NCBI RefSeq assembly: GCF_003353055.1
Contig: NZ_QKWJ01000085.1
Span: 1 to 32,366, forward strand
From: Cupriavidus lacunae
GTDB lineage: Bacteria; Pseudomonadota; Gammaproteobacteria; Burkholderiales; Burkholderiaceae
DNA: 32,366 bases
Reading direction: 5' to 3'
Positions 14,782 through 22,161 of this stretch are shown here, piece after piece (within the stretch, counting starts at the first letter, position 1; each line of letters opens with the position of its first letter). Both the position numbers and the translations under genes were made by a program. The notes under the pieces were generated by a model. The model worked only from the letters and a program-made list of their open reading frames with translations. It had not been told where the DNA came from and ran no database searches.

Positions 14782-15747
14782 ATGCCCCCAGCACGCCCTA
14801 CTGGCGACGCCATATCCAGCGCCGGCATTGACCTGGCCGAGATAGAGACCTTCCTCGCCGTCGCGGAGACCGGAAGCTTCAGCCAAGCAGCGGAGCGGAT
14901 GCACATCACACAACCTTCGGTGACCGGACGCGTGCAGCGGCTTGAAGCGGCATTGGGCACGATACTGCTCACGCGCAGCACGCGACGCGTGGAACTGACT
15001 GACGATGGCAAGCGCACCGAAGCGGCCGCGCGCGCGGCGCTGCACGGACTGCGCGAGCTGGTAGGAGAGTTCCGGCAACGGGTCAGGCAGGCCCGCCAGC
15101 GCGTAGTGATTGCCGCCACGCCCATGATTGCCGCCTTAAGCATGCCCGCCATCCTGCACGCCTATGGCGAGCGTTACCCGGACGTCGAGATGGAACTGCT
15201 CGACGTGAAACACTCGGAAGCACTAAGCGCGCTGGATCGTGGCGACGCCGACGTAGCAGTGATGTCGCTGGACGAGATCGACCTGTCGAACTATAAGTTC
15301 CAGCACCTGTGGAGTGGGACGATGGTGCTGGTGGTGCCGTCGATTCACCCGCTGGCGGGCCTGGAGCGAGTTGGCGCGCGTGAACTGGCCTTTCACCCGC
15401 TGATGCTGATCGAGCAATACCTGCCCGTGCGAGCCCGCATTGCCGAGGCAATGGAAAAGCAGGGATTCTCGTTGCCGCCACCGAAAATGGTTGGCAACCT
15501 GAACACGTTGATGGGAATGCTCGATGCCCGCATGGGCATCACATTGCTGCCGAACGGCATGGCGGAACGTTGCCGTGATGTCTGCATTGTGCCGCTGGAG
15601 GTCGAGGGCCTGACGCTGACGCGCCGCTTCGGGGTTGTATTCCCGCGCAAGGCCGACCTCAGCGCTGCGGCGGCGAGCTTCTGCAAGTTCCTGGAGCGCG
15701 CGGTGGCGGGCGACGAGCGCTCGATACCGCAATCCAAGCGTACCTGA
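14782..15747 (+). CDS. LysR-family transcriptional regulator of the monooxygenase cluster
   Basis: A 321-residue LysR-type regulator. The winged helix-turn-helix lies at about residues 18-75 (ETFLAVAETGSFSQAAERMH, then ITQPSVTGRVQRLE). It is followed by a linker helix and a periplasmic-binding-like effector domain to the C-terminus. It is divergent from the monooxygenase operon with a 131-bp gap. A GGAGA site precedes the ATG by nine bases. The 11-bp box repeated in front of both the monooxygenase operon and the flavin reductase gene suggests that it controls both. The effector is probably the substrate or an early intermediate. Confidence 0.92.
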   Translation: MPPARPTGDAISSAGIDLAEIETFLAVAETGSFSQAAERMHITQPSVTGRVQRLEAALGTILLTRSTRRVELTDDGKRTEAAARAALHGLRELVGEFRQRVRQARQRVVIAATPMIAALSMPAILHAYGERYPDVEMELLDVKHSEALSALDRGDADVAVMSLDEIDLSNYKFQHLWSGTMVLVVPSIHPLAGLERVGARELAFHPLMLIEQYLPVRARIAEAMEKQGFSLPPPKMVGNLNTLMGMLDARMGITLLPNGMAERCRDVCIVPLEVEGLTLTRRFGVVFPRKADLSAAAASFCKFLERAVAGDERSIPQSKRT

Positions 15748-15792
15748 ACTGCCACGGCAATGGGCGGTCTCCTTGTGCCGGTTCAAAACGTC

Positions 15793-15862
15793 GATTTATT
15801 GGCGCGGCCTATGGGTTCATCAATATTGCCGAATTGTTGCTAGCGCGTTCACTCCATAGACT
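15793..15862 (+). promoter_or_regulatory. LysR-type promoter of the flavin reductase gene
   Basis: GATTTATTGGC (15793-15803), then exactly 30 bp, TTGTTG (15834-15839), a 17-bp spacer and TAGACT (15857-15862). Box sequence, orientation and every spacing equal those in front of the monooxygenase operon, although the rest of the DNA differs. It lies 34 bp upstream of the reductase start codon. Confidence 0.6.
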
Positions 15863-15895
15863 CTGGCCATGCAAGCCAATTCATGGAGACCCGTC

Positions 15896-17053
15896 ATGCA
15901 TGCCGCCACTGAACCGTTCGACGTCCGCGAGCTACGCGGAGTTCTGGGCAATTTCGTGACAGGGGTCACGGTCATTACCACGCGCGACCCATCGGGCAAG
16001 CCTCACGGCGTGACGGCCAACTCCTTCAGCTCAGTGTCGCTTGATCCGCCGCTGATTCTCTGGAGCCAGTCGTTAACCTCCCGTAGTTTTCCTGCGTTCC
16101 GGGAAAGTGACCACTTCGTTGTCAACATCCTTGCAGACGACCAGACCGCGATCTCCAATCATTTCGCCAAGTCGGGCGACGACAAGTTCGCATCGATCGA
16201 CTATGAGTATGGCCATCGTGGAGCCCCCGTGCTGCCCGGATCGGCCGCTTACCTCGAATGCACGAAGGTAGCGGCCTACCCCGGCGGGGACCATGTCGTG
16301 TATCTTGGCAAGATCGAGCGTTTCGTCAATGCACAACGGCGGCCATTGGCTTTCGGGGCAGGGAAGTACATGGTGACCTCTTCGCACGAACTCGCGCCAT
16401 CGCTGTCGCCCCTTGGCACCTCATCGCCGGCACGGCTTGACCTCGCCCGGCATGTCATAGGCGCCATGCCTGCCATCGCGGAATCGCTGGGGCACCACAC
16501 ACTCTGCCTGGCGGTTTGGGGCAATCGGGGTCCAACGGCCATTCACTGGGAACCCTCGCGCGAACCAGTCAGCGACCAGCTCCGGTTGGGATTGGTGATG
16601 AGCACGACTCAGTGCGCGACCGGCAAGGCATTCGCGGCATTCCTTCCGCCAGAGGTCACGCGTGCGTTCATCGACGAAGATTTGCGCGTGCACCGGTCGC
16701 CGGGCGAAGACACGCATGCCCGGCGTGAAGCGCTTGACGCCGAATTACGAGAAACACGCACGCATGGCATCGCTCGTGCCACAAATACGGCGCCCTCACG
16801 GCTGCACAACATACCGGTCAATGCATTCAGCGCCCCAATCTTTGATCGCCAAAAACAGATGGTCTTGGCACTTTCCGTCACAGCACCTGCGTCGCACATG
16901 ACGCCGGATTGGGACGGCGATGTGCCACGACGACTCCTCCGTGCGGCCCAGGTGCTTTCACAGTTCAGTGATGGTATGCGTTGCCACGACAATGAAGAGG
17001 CTCGCTCTAATTCCAGAGGGATACTGGATTCCCCAGGAAGGGCTCGGACTTGA
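15896..17053 (+). CDS. flavin reductase fused to an IclR-type effector domain
   Basis: A 385-residue two-domain protein. Residues about 1-160 are a flavin reductase of the HpaC type (RGVLGNFVTGVTVITTRD, GVTANSFSSVSLDPPLILW), which makes FMNH2 with NAD(P)H. Residues about 180-365 resemble the C-terminal ligand-binding domain of IclR regulators (TGKAFAAFLP-like segment, then NAFSAPIFDRQKQMVLALSV), without any DNA-binding helix-turn-helix. The natural reading is ligand-gated reductase activity, so FMNH2 is made only when substrate is present. The reductase of Acinetobacter 4-hydroxyphenylacetate hydroxylase also has an extra C-terminal regulatory domain. The start at 15896 is favoured over 15869 because GGAGA lies six bases before it. 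The partner is the LLM monooxygenase. Confidence 0.88.
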   Translation: MHAATEPFDVRELRGVLGNFVTGVTVITTRDPSGKPHGVTANSFSSVSLDPPLILWSQSLTSRSFPAFRESDHFVVNILADDQTAISNHFAKSGDDKFASIDYEYGHRGAPVLPGSAAYLECTKVAAYPGGDHVVYLGKIERFVNAQRRPLAFGAGKYMVTSSHELAPSLSPLGTSSPARLDLARHVIGAMPAIAESLGHHTLCLAVWGNRGPTAIHWEPSREPVSDQLRLGLVMSTTQCATGKAFAAFLPPEVTRAFIDEDLRVHRSPGEDTHARREALDAELRETRTHGIARATNTAPSRLHNIPVNAFSAPIFDRQKQMVLALSVTAPASHMTPDWDGDVPRRLLRAAQVLSQFSDGMRCHDNEEARSNSRGILDSPGRART

Positions 17054-17255
17054 GGCACTCTTGCGGGATGCATTTTTACCGGTCCAGCTCCTATAGCATG
17101 ACCCTAGACACCTTGTCGCGATCTATGGATTTTTCCTTACAAGTACGCGAGCGTACAGCTTGCGCGTGCACCCGATACCGTTGGCGCCGACCCATGGTCA
17201 GAGGTTGGCGCCGCCGTGTTGCCTAGTGATCGAGTGGGGATGCGTTCTACGCAGG

Positions 17256-17750
17256 TTATGCACGGCTGCGGTACAAGCGAAGCCACAAAAACTGCAATAT
17301 CGATCCCAGCACAAAAATGCCCAGCCATGCCGCGAGCGCACCACGTACGAGGGGGGAGTCAGGACCACTCGCTAAGGGATGACTAACAGGTAGCCGCGTC
17401 AGCGTCTCATTGATCCCGGGGACTAACAACAGAAAGAAGCTAAACGTGAATGCGAACTGGGAAAGGTATCGCCGTGCACGCCCCAAGATTCCTATTCGCG
17501 GAACCAATAGGCCGCCCGATACCGCAATAAGGGCCACGATACCCAGTGCGTGGCCAGCATTGAAGCCGCCAGTGCTGGACAAGCCAAACGATGTGAGTAC
17601 CGAGACCACCAAGCCAGTCAAGTAGATCTTGGCGGACAGGTTAGTGCTATCAATTTTTTGATATCGGGCGAAGCTATAGAGACCCGCAGCGATGGTTGCC
17701 AAGCTGAGAATGGTGTGACCCGCGCCGAACGCAGAAATGGGATGAGGCAT
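17256..17750 (-). CDS. small integral membrane protein, unrecognised
   Basis: A 164-residue protein with about five hydrophobic segments: near residues 8-26, 43-62, 66-84, 95-112 and 135-155. The last is followed by a short Arg-rich cytoplasmic tail (LWLRLYRSRA). A good AAGGAG site precedes the ATG by ten bases. I do not recognise a family with certainty; the pattern resembles small DUF-type inner-membrane proteins. It is transcribed alone, with overlapping palindromes about 95 bp upstream that may be an operator. No link to the neighbouring catabolic genes can be shown. Confidence 0.7.
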   Translation of the reverse strand: MPHPISAFGAGHTILSLATIAAGLYSFARYQKIDSTNLSAKIYLTGLVVSVLTSFGLSSTGGFNAGHALGIVALIAVSGGLLVPRIGILGRARRYLSQFAFTFSFFLLLVPGINETLTRLPVSHPLASGPDSPLVRGALAAWLGIFVLGSILQFLWLRLYRSRA

Positions 17751-17842
17751 AGGACAATGACTCCTTGTGAGGGTAAAGCCCGTGGTCGCCGTAACGCTGG
17801 CGGCATGAACGAATGCACGGGGCGGCTATTGCCAAAGACACA

Positions 17843-17863
17843 ACCAACTAGTTGGTCGACCAA
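17843..17863. promoter_or_regulatory. two overlapping perfect palindromes, candidate operator
   Basis: ACCAACTAGTTGGT (17843-17856) is a perfect 14-bp palindrome and TTGGTCGACCAA (17852-17863) a perfect 12-bp one; they share TTGGT. They lie upstream of the small membrane-protein gene. The rest of 17751-18238 holds no supportable gene: open frames there overlap known genes or have no family signal. Confidence 0.45.
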
Positions 17864-18238
17864 GCAATTCAAAAATTGGGCGCCGTAGCGCCCGCCTGCG
17901 TAAGGGATGCTCAGCTCAACGCGGTCAAGCGACCAATTGCCACTCGCGAAATGGCCTGAAATGAGTCCGTATTGCCCAAGGCCCGTGCAGTCAACATCGC
18001 ACCATGTACCGTAGACATCTTCGAGATGAACGTCGAAAGCTACCGTGGTTGTACAGCGAGCCACAAATAGCCGACTATTATCCAGCGACAATCACAAAGA
18101 GGGAGCGACAGGAACGCGCAATAAAGCGGAGCGTGGCGCGGCCTTCTGCACGCCGCCACTCAGGAGGCCACTCCACGCGAAATAAATATTCCGCAACCTA
18201 ACGTGGCGATTGCCGAAAGGAAACTGTAGGAACTTCCT

Positions 18239-18270
18239 CGCACAGTGCATCTCGCTAGTTGCACTGTGCG
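18239..18270 (-). terminator. strong stem-loop behind the aldehyde dehydrogenase gene
   Basis: CGCACAGTGCA (18239-18249) and TGCACTGTGCG (18260-18270) form a perfect 11-bp stem with a 10-base loop, 14 bp after the dehydrogenase stop. No T-tract follows on either strand, so it may act as a 3' mRNA-stabilising or factor-assisted end rather than a classical intrinsic terminator. Confidence 0.5.
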
Positions 18271-18284
18271 GACGCAAACCGTTC

Positions 18285-19664
18285 CTAGTCGTCGAGTCCC
18301 GCCATCAGCACGTACTTCACCTCGACATACTCTTCAATGCCGTGATAGCTGCCTTCGCGGCCATACCCGGAATGCTTGATGCCACCGAACGGGACGGATG
18401 CGGTACCCACGGAGCCCGAATTCAGTATGACCATACCGGCCTCGATAGTGCGACTCAGGCGTTGCGCGCGGCCATGGGAACGTGTAAAGGCGTAGGCCAC
18501 AAGACCGTATTCCGTGTTGTTGGCCCGACTCACGACCTCCTCTTCCGTGCTGAACCGGTAGATCGGAAACACCGGACCGAAGATTTCGGTGCGTGCGATT
18601 CGCATCTCGTCACGAAGATCGGCAAGGATCGTCGGTTCAAAAAACAATCCCCCCTTTGAATGTGCGTTGCCACCAAGCACGACCCGAGCACCATGTGACT
18701 TGGTCTCTTCGACCAGCTCAACTACCTTGTCGAATCCGGCCTTGTTGACAAGCGGTCCGACGACGAATTCCTCTTGAAATCCTTGGTCGACACGGATTTT
18801 CGATACCTTCGCAGCAACAGCCTCCAAGAATTGCTCATAGATGCTGTCTTGAACGTAGATGCGATTAGGCGAGATGCAGACTTGGCCGGAATTGCGCAAC
18901 TTCGCCGCGACCAAGGCAGCAACCGCCTGCTCGAAGTTCGCATCGTCGAAGACGATAAATGGCGCATTGCCGCCAAGTTCGAGCGTCATCTTCTTGAGAG
19001 ACTGGCCGCTCGCAGCGGACAGCAGCTTCCCCACTGCGGTAGATCCGGTAAACGAGATCTTTCGGATACGGTCATCTCCTGTGAAGACTCTCCCAATCTC
19101 CGCCGGATTGCCGGTGACCATTTCCAGTACGCCATCGGGGATTCCTGCCCGGCGCGCGTACTCCAGGAGCTTGTAGGCAGTGAGAGGCGTTTCCTCGGAG
19201 GGTTTAATAATCATCGTGCATCCGGCGGCAAGTGCAGTGGCCACCTTGCGCGCGATCATCATGAAGGGAAAGTTCCATGGCGTGATAGCTGCTGTAGGAC
19301 CTGCGGGCTCCTTCGTCACGACCACCGCTGCGTTGTTGGCATGGGATGGAATCGTGTCGCCGTAGACACGCTTGGCCTCCTCCGCATACCACTCAATGAA
19401 CCCAAGGCCGTAACCGATCTCGCCCAGCGCCTCAGAAAGGCATTTGCCGTTTTCTCTCACCATGATCTCCGCAAACACTTGCTTGTCGTCTCTGACGAGT
19501 TCGAACCAGCGGCGAAGGATGTCGCTACGCTCTTTCGCGAGCTTGCGCGACCATGCAGGAAATGCGGCACATGTCCGTTCAACTGCCTGCTTGACCTGGT
19601 CAAGCGACATTTCGGGCGCTTCACCAACAATAGATCCATCGGCGGGGTTGAATACCTGAATCAT
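18285..19664 (-). CDS. NAD(P)-dependent aldehyde dehydrogenase, succinate-semialdehyde dehydrogenase (GabD)-like
   Basis: A 459-residue cytoplasmic ALDH that oxidises an aldehyde to its acid. Catalytic features are PWNFP (Asn131), the general base in LELGGNAP (Glu229) and the nucleophile in NSGQVCISPNR (Cys263); residue numbers count from MIQVFNP. GQVCISPNR is typical of the succinate-semialdehyde/glutarate-semialdehyde group. The ATG at 19664 is preferred; an in-frame TTG five codons earlier is possible. It is divergent from a YqhC-like AraC regulator, and members of that group are known to respond to aldehydes, so local aldehyde-inducible control is likely. The metabolic source of the aldehyde is unknown. 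Confidence 0.92.
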   Translation of the reverse strand: MIQVFNPADGSIVGEAPEMSLDQVKQAVERTCAAFPAWSRKLAKERSDILRRWFELVRDDKQVFAEIMVRENGKCLSEALGEIGYGLGFIEWYAEEAKRVYGDTIPSHANNAAVVVTKEPAGPTAAITPWNFPFMMIARKVATALAAGCTMIIKPSEETPLTAYKLLEYARRAGIPDGVLEMVTGNPAEIGRVFTGDDRIRKISFTGSTAVGKLLSAASGQSLKKMTLELGGNAPFIVFDDANFEQAVAALVAAKLRNSGQVCISPNRIYVQDSIYEQFLEAVAAKVSKIRVDQGFQEEFVVGPLVNKAGFDKVVELVEETKSHGARVVLGGNAHSKGGLFFEPTILADLRDEMRIARTEIFGPVFPIYRFSTEEEVVSRANNTEYGLVAYAFTRSHGRAQRLSRTIEAGMVILNSGSVGTASVPFGGIKHSGYGREGSYHGIEEYVEVKYVLMAGLDD

Positions 19665-19756
19665 GATATGGAAGTCCAAGAATGGGGCTAGCGTGTTGGG
19701 TCATTGACACCGGTTGCCGGCCAGGATTCCGATGCCATCGAAGCTACAGTTCGAAT

Positions 19757-19785
19757 CCACCTCCGGGTGAGGTGGCTTGTATAAT
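19757..19785 (+). promoter_or_regulatory. AraC-gene promoter with a 7-bp inverted repeat over the -35 region
   Basis: A consensus TATAAT (19780-19785) is preceded by CCACCTC (19757-19763) and GAGGTGG (19769-19775), a perfect inverted repeat with a 5-base centre occupying the place of the -35 element. No TTGACA-like box is correctly spaced, so the promoter may need an activator or be autoregulated. It lies in the AraC/ALDH divergent gap. Confidence 0.5.
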
Positions 19786-19849
19786 AGTTCCTAGACTTCA
19801 GCGAATCGATGGCTTATGGTCTCGTATTCTTGCCTATTCCTATGAATGG

Positions 19850-20818
19850 ATGTCACCCGTGAGCAAAGCCAAAGATTACGACGGCGGCAGGAAGACTCTC
19901 CAGCAACGCATGGTCGCCTTACTCTCTCGGCTAGCCCCAAGCGAGGGATATAACCTGTGCGCAATGCCGGATGTCCGCTTCCTTCGCTCTAACCGCCCTC
20001 TCGCGGCCACTCCTGTCTTGTACGATCCAGGCATCGTTATCGTCTGTCAGGGTAGAAAGCGTGGTTTGTTCGGTGACGAGGTGTACGTGTACGACGACCA
20101 GCACTACCTCGCCGTATCGGTACCCGTACCGTTCACAATGGAAACAGACGCCACAGCAGATGAGCCGTTGCTGGCCATCTATATGCATCTCGATTTCACG
20201 CTTGCAGCCGATCTGATGCTCCAGATCGACCAAAGCGGTTACTCTCAGCCAATGGAGCCGAAAGGCATGATGTCGAGCCCAATGGGTCTGAGACTGGGTG
20301 AGACTGTCCTGCGCTTCCTTGAAGCCATGGTCGACCCTCTAGAAGCAAGTGTCCTGGGGCACGCGCTTGTGCGAGAGATCTACTTCCACGTCCTGAACGG
20401 AGACCAAGGGCCCTCGATGCGCGCAGCGCTCGCAATGCAAGGCCAATTCGGGAAGATCGCTCGCGTGCTAAGACGCATTCATGCCACATTTGGGGCTGAT
20501 TTGGATGTTGCACAAATGGCACGCGAAGCGGGCATGAGTGTCGCGACGTTCCATTCGCATTTCAAGGCCGTCACAAACACATCCCCGATGCAGTATCTGA
20601 AGTCGACGCGCCTGCATCAGGCACGGCTGCTCATGCTTCGCAATGGAATGTCCGCAGCCCGCGCCAGCAGCGAGGTCGGCTACGAAAGCCCCTCCCAGTT
20701 CAGCAGAGAGTTTAAGCGCCTGTTCGGCAGGAGCCCGGTCGATGAAGTGAGACGCATGAAGGAGTCCTTCGCCATTCCACCGGCCCATCCCGGTTCGATG
20801 TACGTCTCATCTCACTAG
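19850..20818 (+). CDS. AraC-family regulator with AraC_N domain (YqhC-like)
   Basis: A 322-residue regulator. The N-terminal half is a cupin-like AraC_N domain (VLYDPGIVIVCQGRKRGLFG near 60-80). The C-terminal hundred residues contain two helix-turn-helix motifs: AQMAREAGMSVATFHSHFKA and, later, SSEVGYESPSQFSREFKRLFG. The frame is open from 19682, but the start at 19850 is preferred because the TATAAT promoter lies at 19780-19785 and the homology begins after it. The E. coli relative YqhC activates an aldehyde reductase gene in response to reactive aldehydes; here the divergent neighbour is an aldehyde dehydrogenase. Confidence 0.9.
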   Translation: MSPVSKAKDYDGGRKTLQQRMVALLSRLAPSEGYNLCAMPDVRFLRSNRPLAATPVLYDPGIVIVCQGRKRGLFGDEVYVYDDQHYLAVSVPVPFTMETDATADEPLLAIYMHLDFTLAADLMLQIDQSGYSQPMEPKGMMSSPMGLRLGETVLRFLEAMVDPLEASVLGHALVREIYFHVLNGDQGPSMRAALAMQGQFGKIARVLRRIHATFGADLDVAQMAREAGMSVATFHSHFKAVTNTSPMQYLKSTRLHQARLLMLRNGMSAARASSEVGYESPSQFSREFKRLFGRSPVDEVRRMKESFAIPPAHPGSMYVSSH

Positions 20819-20893
20819 GCCGCGCGCTCCTCCGACAAACATGCGGCAATCCCCGTCCCGAATCGCCACCGGATCGAACACATTCCGATGCCA

Positions 20894-21862
20894 TTACTCG
20901 GGTTGGATTCCTGCAGCCTTGATAACTCGCTCCCATTTAGAGCTTTCTTCTGCCTGAAAGCGACCAAGCTCGTCGGCAGTTGTGGTCCACGCCTGCGTAC
21001 CGGATGTACGGAAGAACTGACTTGCCTGTTGGCTCCCAACGGCTACGACCAGCAGCTCTCGTAATCTGTCCCGCACGTTGAGTTGCGTGCTGGCTGGCGC
21101 ATAGGCTGCGAACCAGTATCCGATGTCGTAGCCTTTCACCCCTGCTTCGCTTAGCGTCGGAACATTGGGCAACTGAGACAAGCGCGTCGAGGTAGAAACG
21201 CCTAGTGGGCGCAACTTCCCCGCTTTGATCTGCGGTAGGCCGGTGACCGTGTCGATTACCATCATATCGATATGGCCGCCAAGGAGGTCATTCATCGCGT
21301 TCGGGTTGCTGTTGTACCCAACCCAGACGATGTCTATGTTGCTCAGCTGTTTGAGCAGTTCTCCGGCGATTCTGCTCGACGAGTTTCCGCTGCCGAAGGT
21401 AAGTTTCCCTGGGTTCCGCCTGGCCTTCGCGAGCAGGTCACCGACCGTCATGTATGGCGAGTCGGATCGGACCACCAGTACCTGGCCCCCTTTCCCTAGG
21501 GCCGTTAGGGGCTTGAAATCCTTGAGCGGATCGTATGGCAGCCGCTTAAAGAGATGTGGGTTCGCCGCCTGCGTGGTGTTAGTTGTTACGAGGACCGTAT
21601 AACCGTCTCCAGGTGCTCTAGCGACATATTGCGCAGCAATCATTCCGCTTGCGCCCGGGCGGTTCTCGACAACCACAGGTTTTCCAGTCTGCTCCGTAAC
21701 GGATGCCGCCAGCGCGCGCGCCAGTTGGTCTGTCGCACTACCCGCGCCAAAGGGCACCACGAAGCTTATCGGCTTCTCGGGAAATGTAGCTGCATCGGTC
21801 AGTGTAGGAAGCACGCACGTCATGAGCGCAACGGCAACCAAGATGCTTCTTTGTGAAAACAT
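20894..21862 (-). CDS. Bug-family (TctC-like) periplasmic solute-binding protein
   Basis: A 322-residue secreted receptor with a Sec signal peptide of about 24 residues (hydrophobic LVAVALMTCVLPTL, cleavage near TDA-A). The Bug hallmarks VPFGAGSATDQLARALA (about 36-52) and VENRPGASGMIAAQYVA (about 65-81) are present. GGAGA lies five bases before the ATG. It is the last gene on this strand after an MHS transporter, but a 300-bp gap with a hairpin and an ALDH scrap separates them, so it may have its own promoter. No tctAB partner is near. It is the second orphan Bug protein in the window; the two are clearly different in sequence. Confidence 0.93.
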   Translation of the reverse strand: MFSQRSILVAVALMTCVLPTLTDAATFPEKPISFVVPFGAGSATDQLARALAASVTEQTGKPVVVENRPGASGMIAAQYVARAPGDGYTVLVTTNTTQAANPHLFKRLPYDPLKDFKPLTALGKGGQVLVVRSDSPYMTVGDLLAKARRNPGKLTFGSGNSSSRIAGELLKQLSNIDIVWVGYNSNPNAMNDLLGGHIDMMVIDTVTGLPQIKAGKLRPLGVSTSTRLSQLPNVPTLSEAGVKGYDIGYWFAAYAPASTQLNVRDRLRELLVVAVGSQQASQFFRTSGTQAWTTTADELGRFQAEESSKWERVIKAAGIQPE

Positions 21863-21888
21863 GTCTGTCTCCGTGTGTCAGTATCGTT

Positions 21889-21942
21889 TTAATAACCTGC
21901 GGAAGCGGCACCCACTGAGCCAGAGTTCAAGATCACCATCGC
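21889..21942 (-). pseudogene. short relic of a second aldehyde dehydrogenase gene
   Basis: The minus strand encodes AMVILNSGSVGAASAGY and a stop at 21889-21891. The intact ALDH at 18.3 kb has GMVILNSGSVGTAS in the same C-terminal block. The DNA is clearly diverged between the two, so this is not a fresh copy. Nothing recognisable as ALDH continues upstream in 21943-22161, so it is a fragment of under 60 bp. Confidence 0.45.
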
Positions 21943-22093
21943 CGACGTAGACGTGGGTTGCGTCCCGCTTATAGATCGGAATTTTGATTCAAGGCGGGCC
22001 TGCCGGGCCGGGTGGGTGTCAAGCTTGCCTACCGACTCGGCGAACCGCGTTCAGCCCAACCATGCCAATCTCGCTTGGCGACCTGCCAGTTCA

Positions 22094-22122
22094 GCATGGC
22101 GCCCCAAAAAAAAACGCCATGC
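22094..22122. other. hairpin between transporter and solute-binding protein genes
   Basis: GCATGGCG (22094-22101) and CGCCATGC (22115-22122) form a perfect 8-bp stem around a loop with nine A residues on the plus strand (T run on the minus strand). It lies 39 bp after the transporter stop. The T run is in the loop, not after the stem, so an intrinsic terminator is doubtful; it may mark the mRNA end or processing of the minus-strand transcript. Confidence 0.35.
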
Positions 22123-22161
22123 GAATTGGCTCTGGCCAGTCGTCTCCCGTCCAAAACCTGA

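Noticed and set aside
17618..18091. 157-codon minus-strand open frame before the small membrane protein
   Set aside because: It overlaps the first 130 bp of the better supported membrane-protein gene in another frame, has no family signal, and its codon use shows no coding bias.
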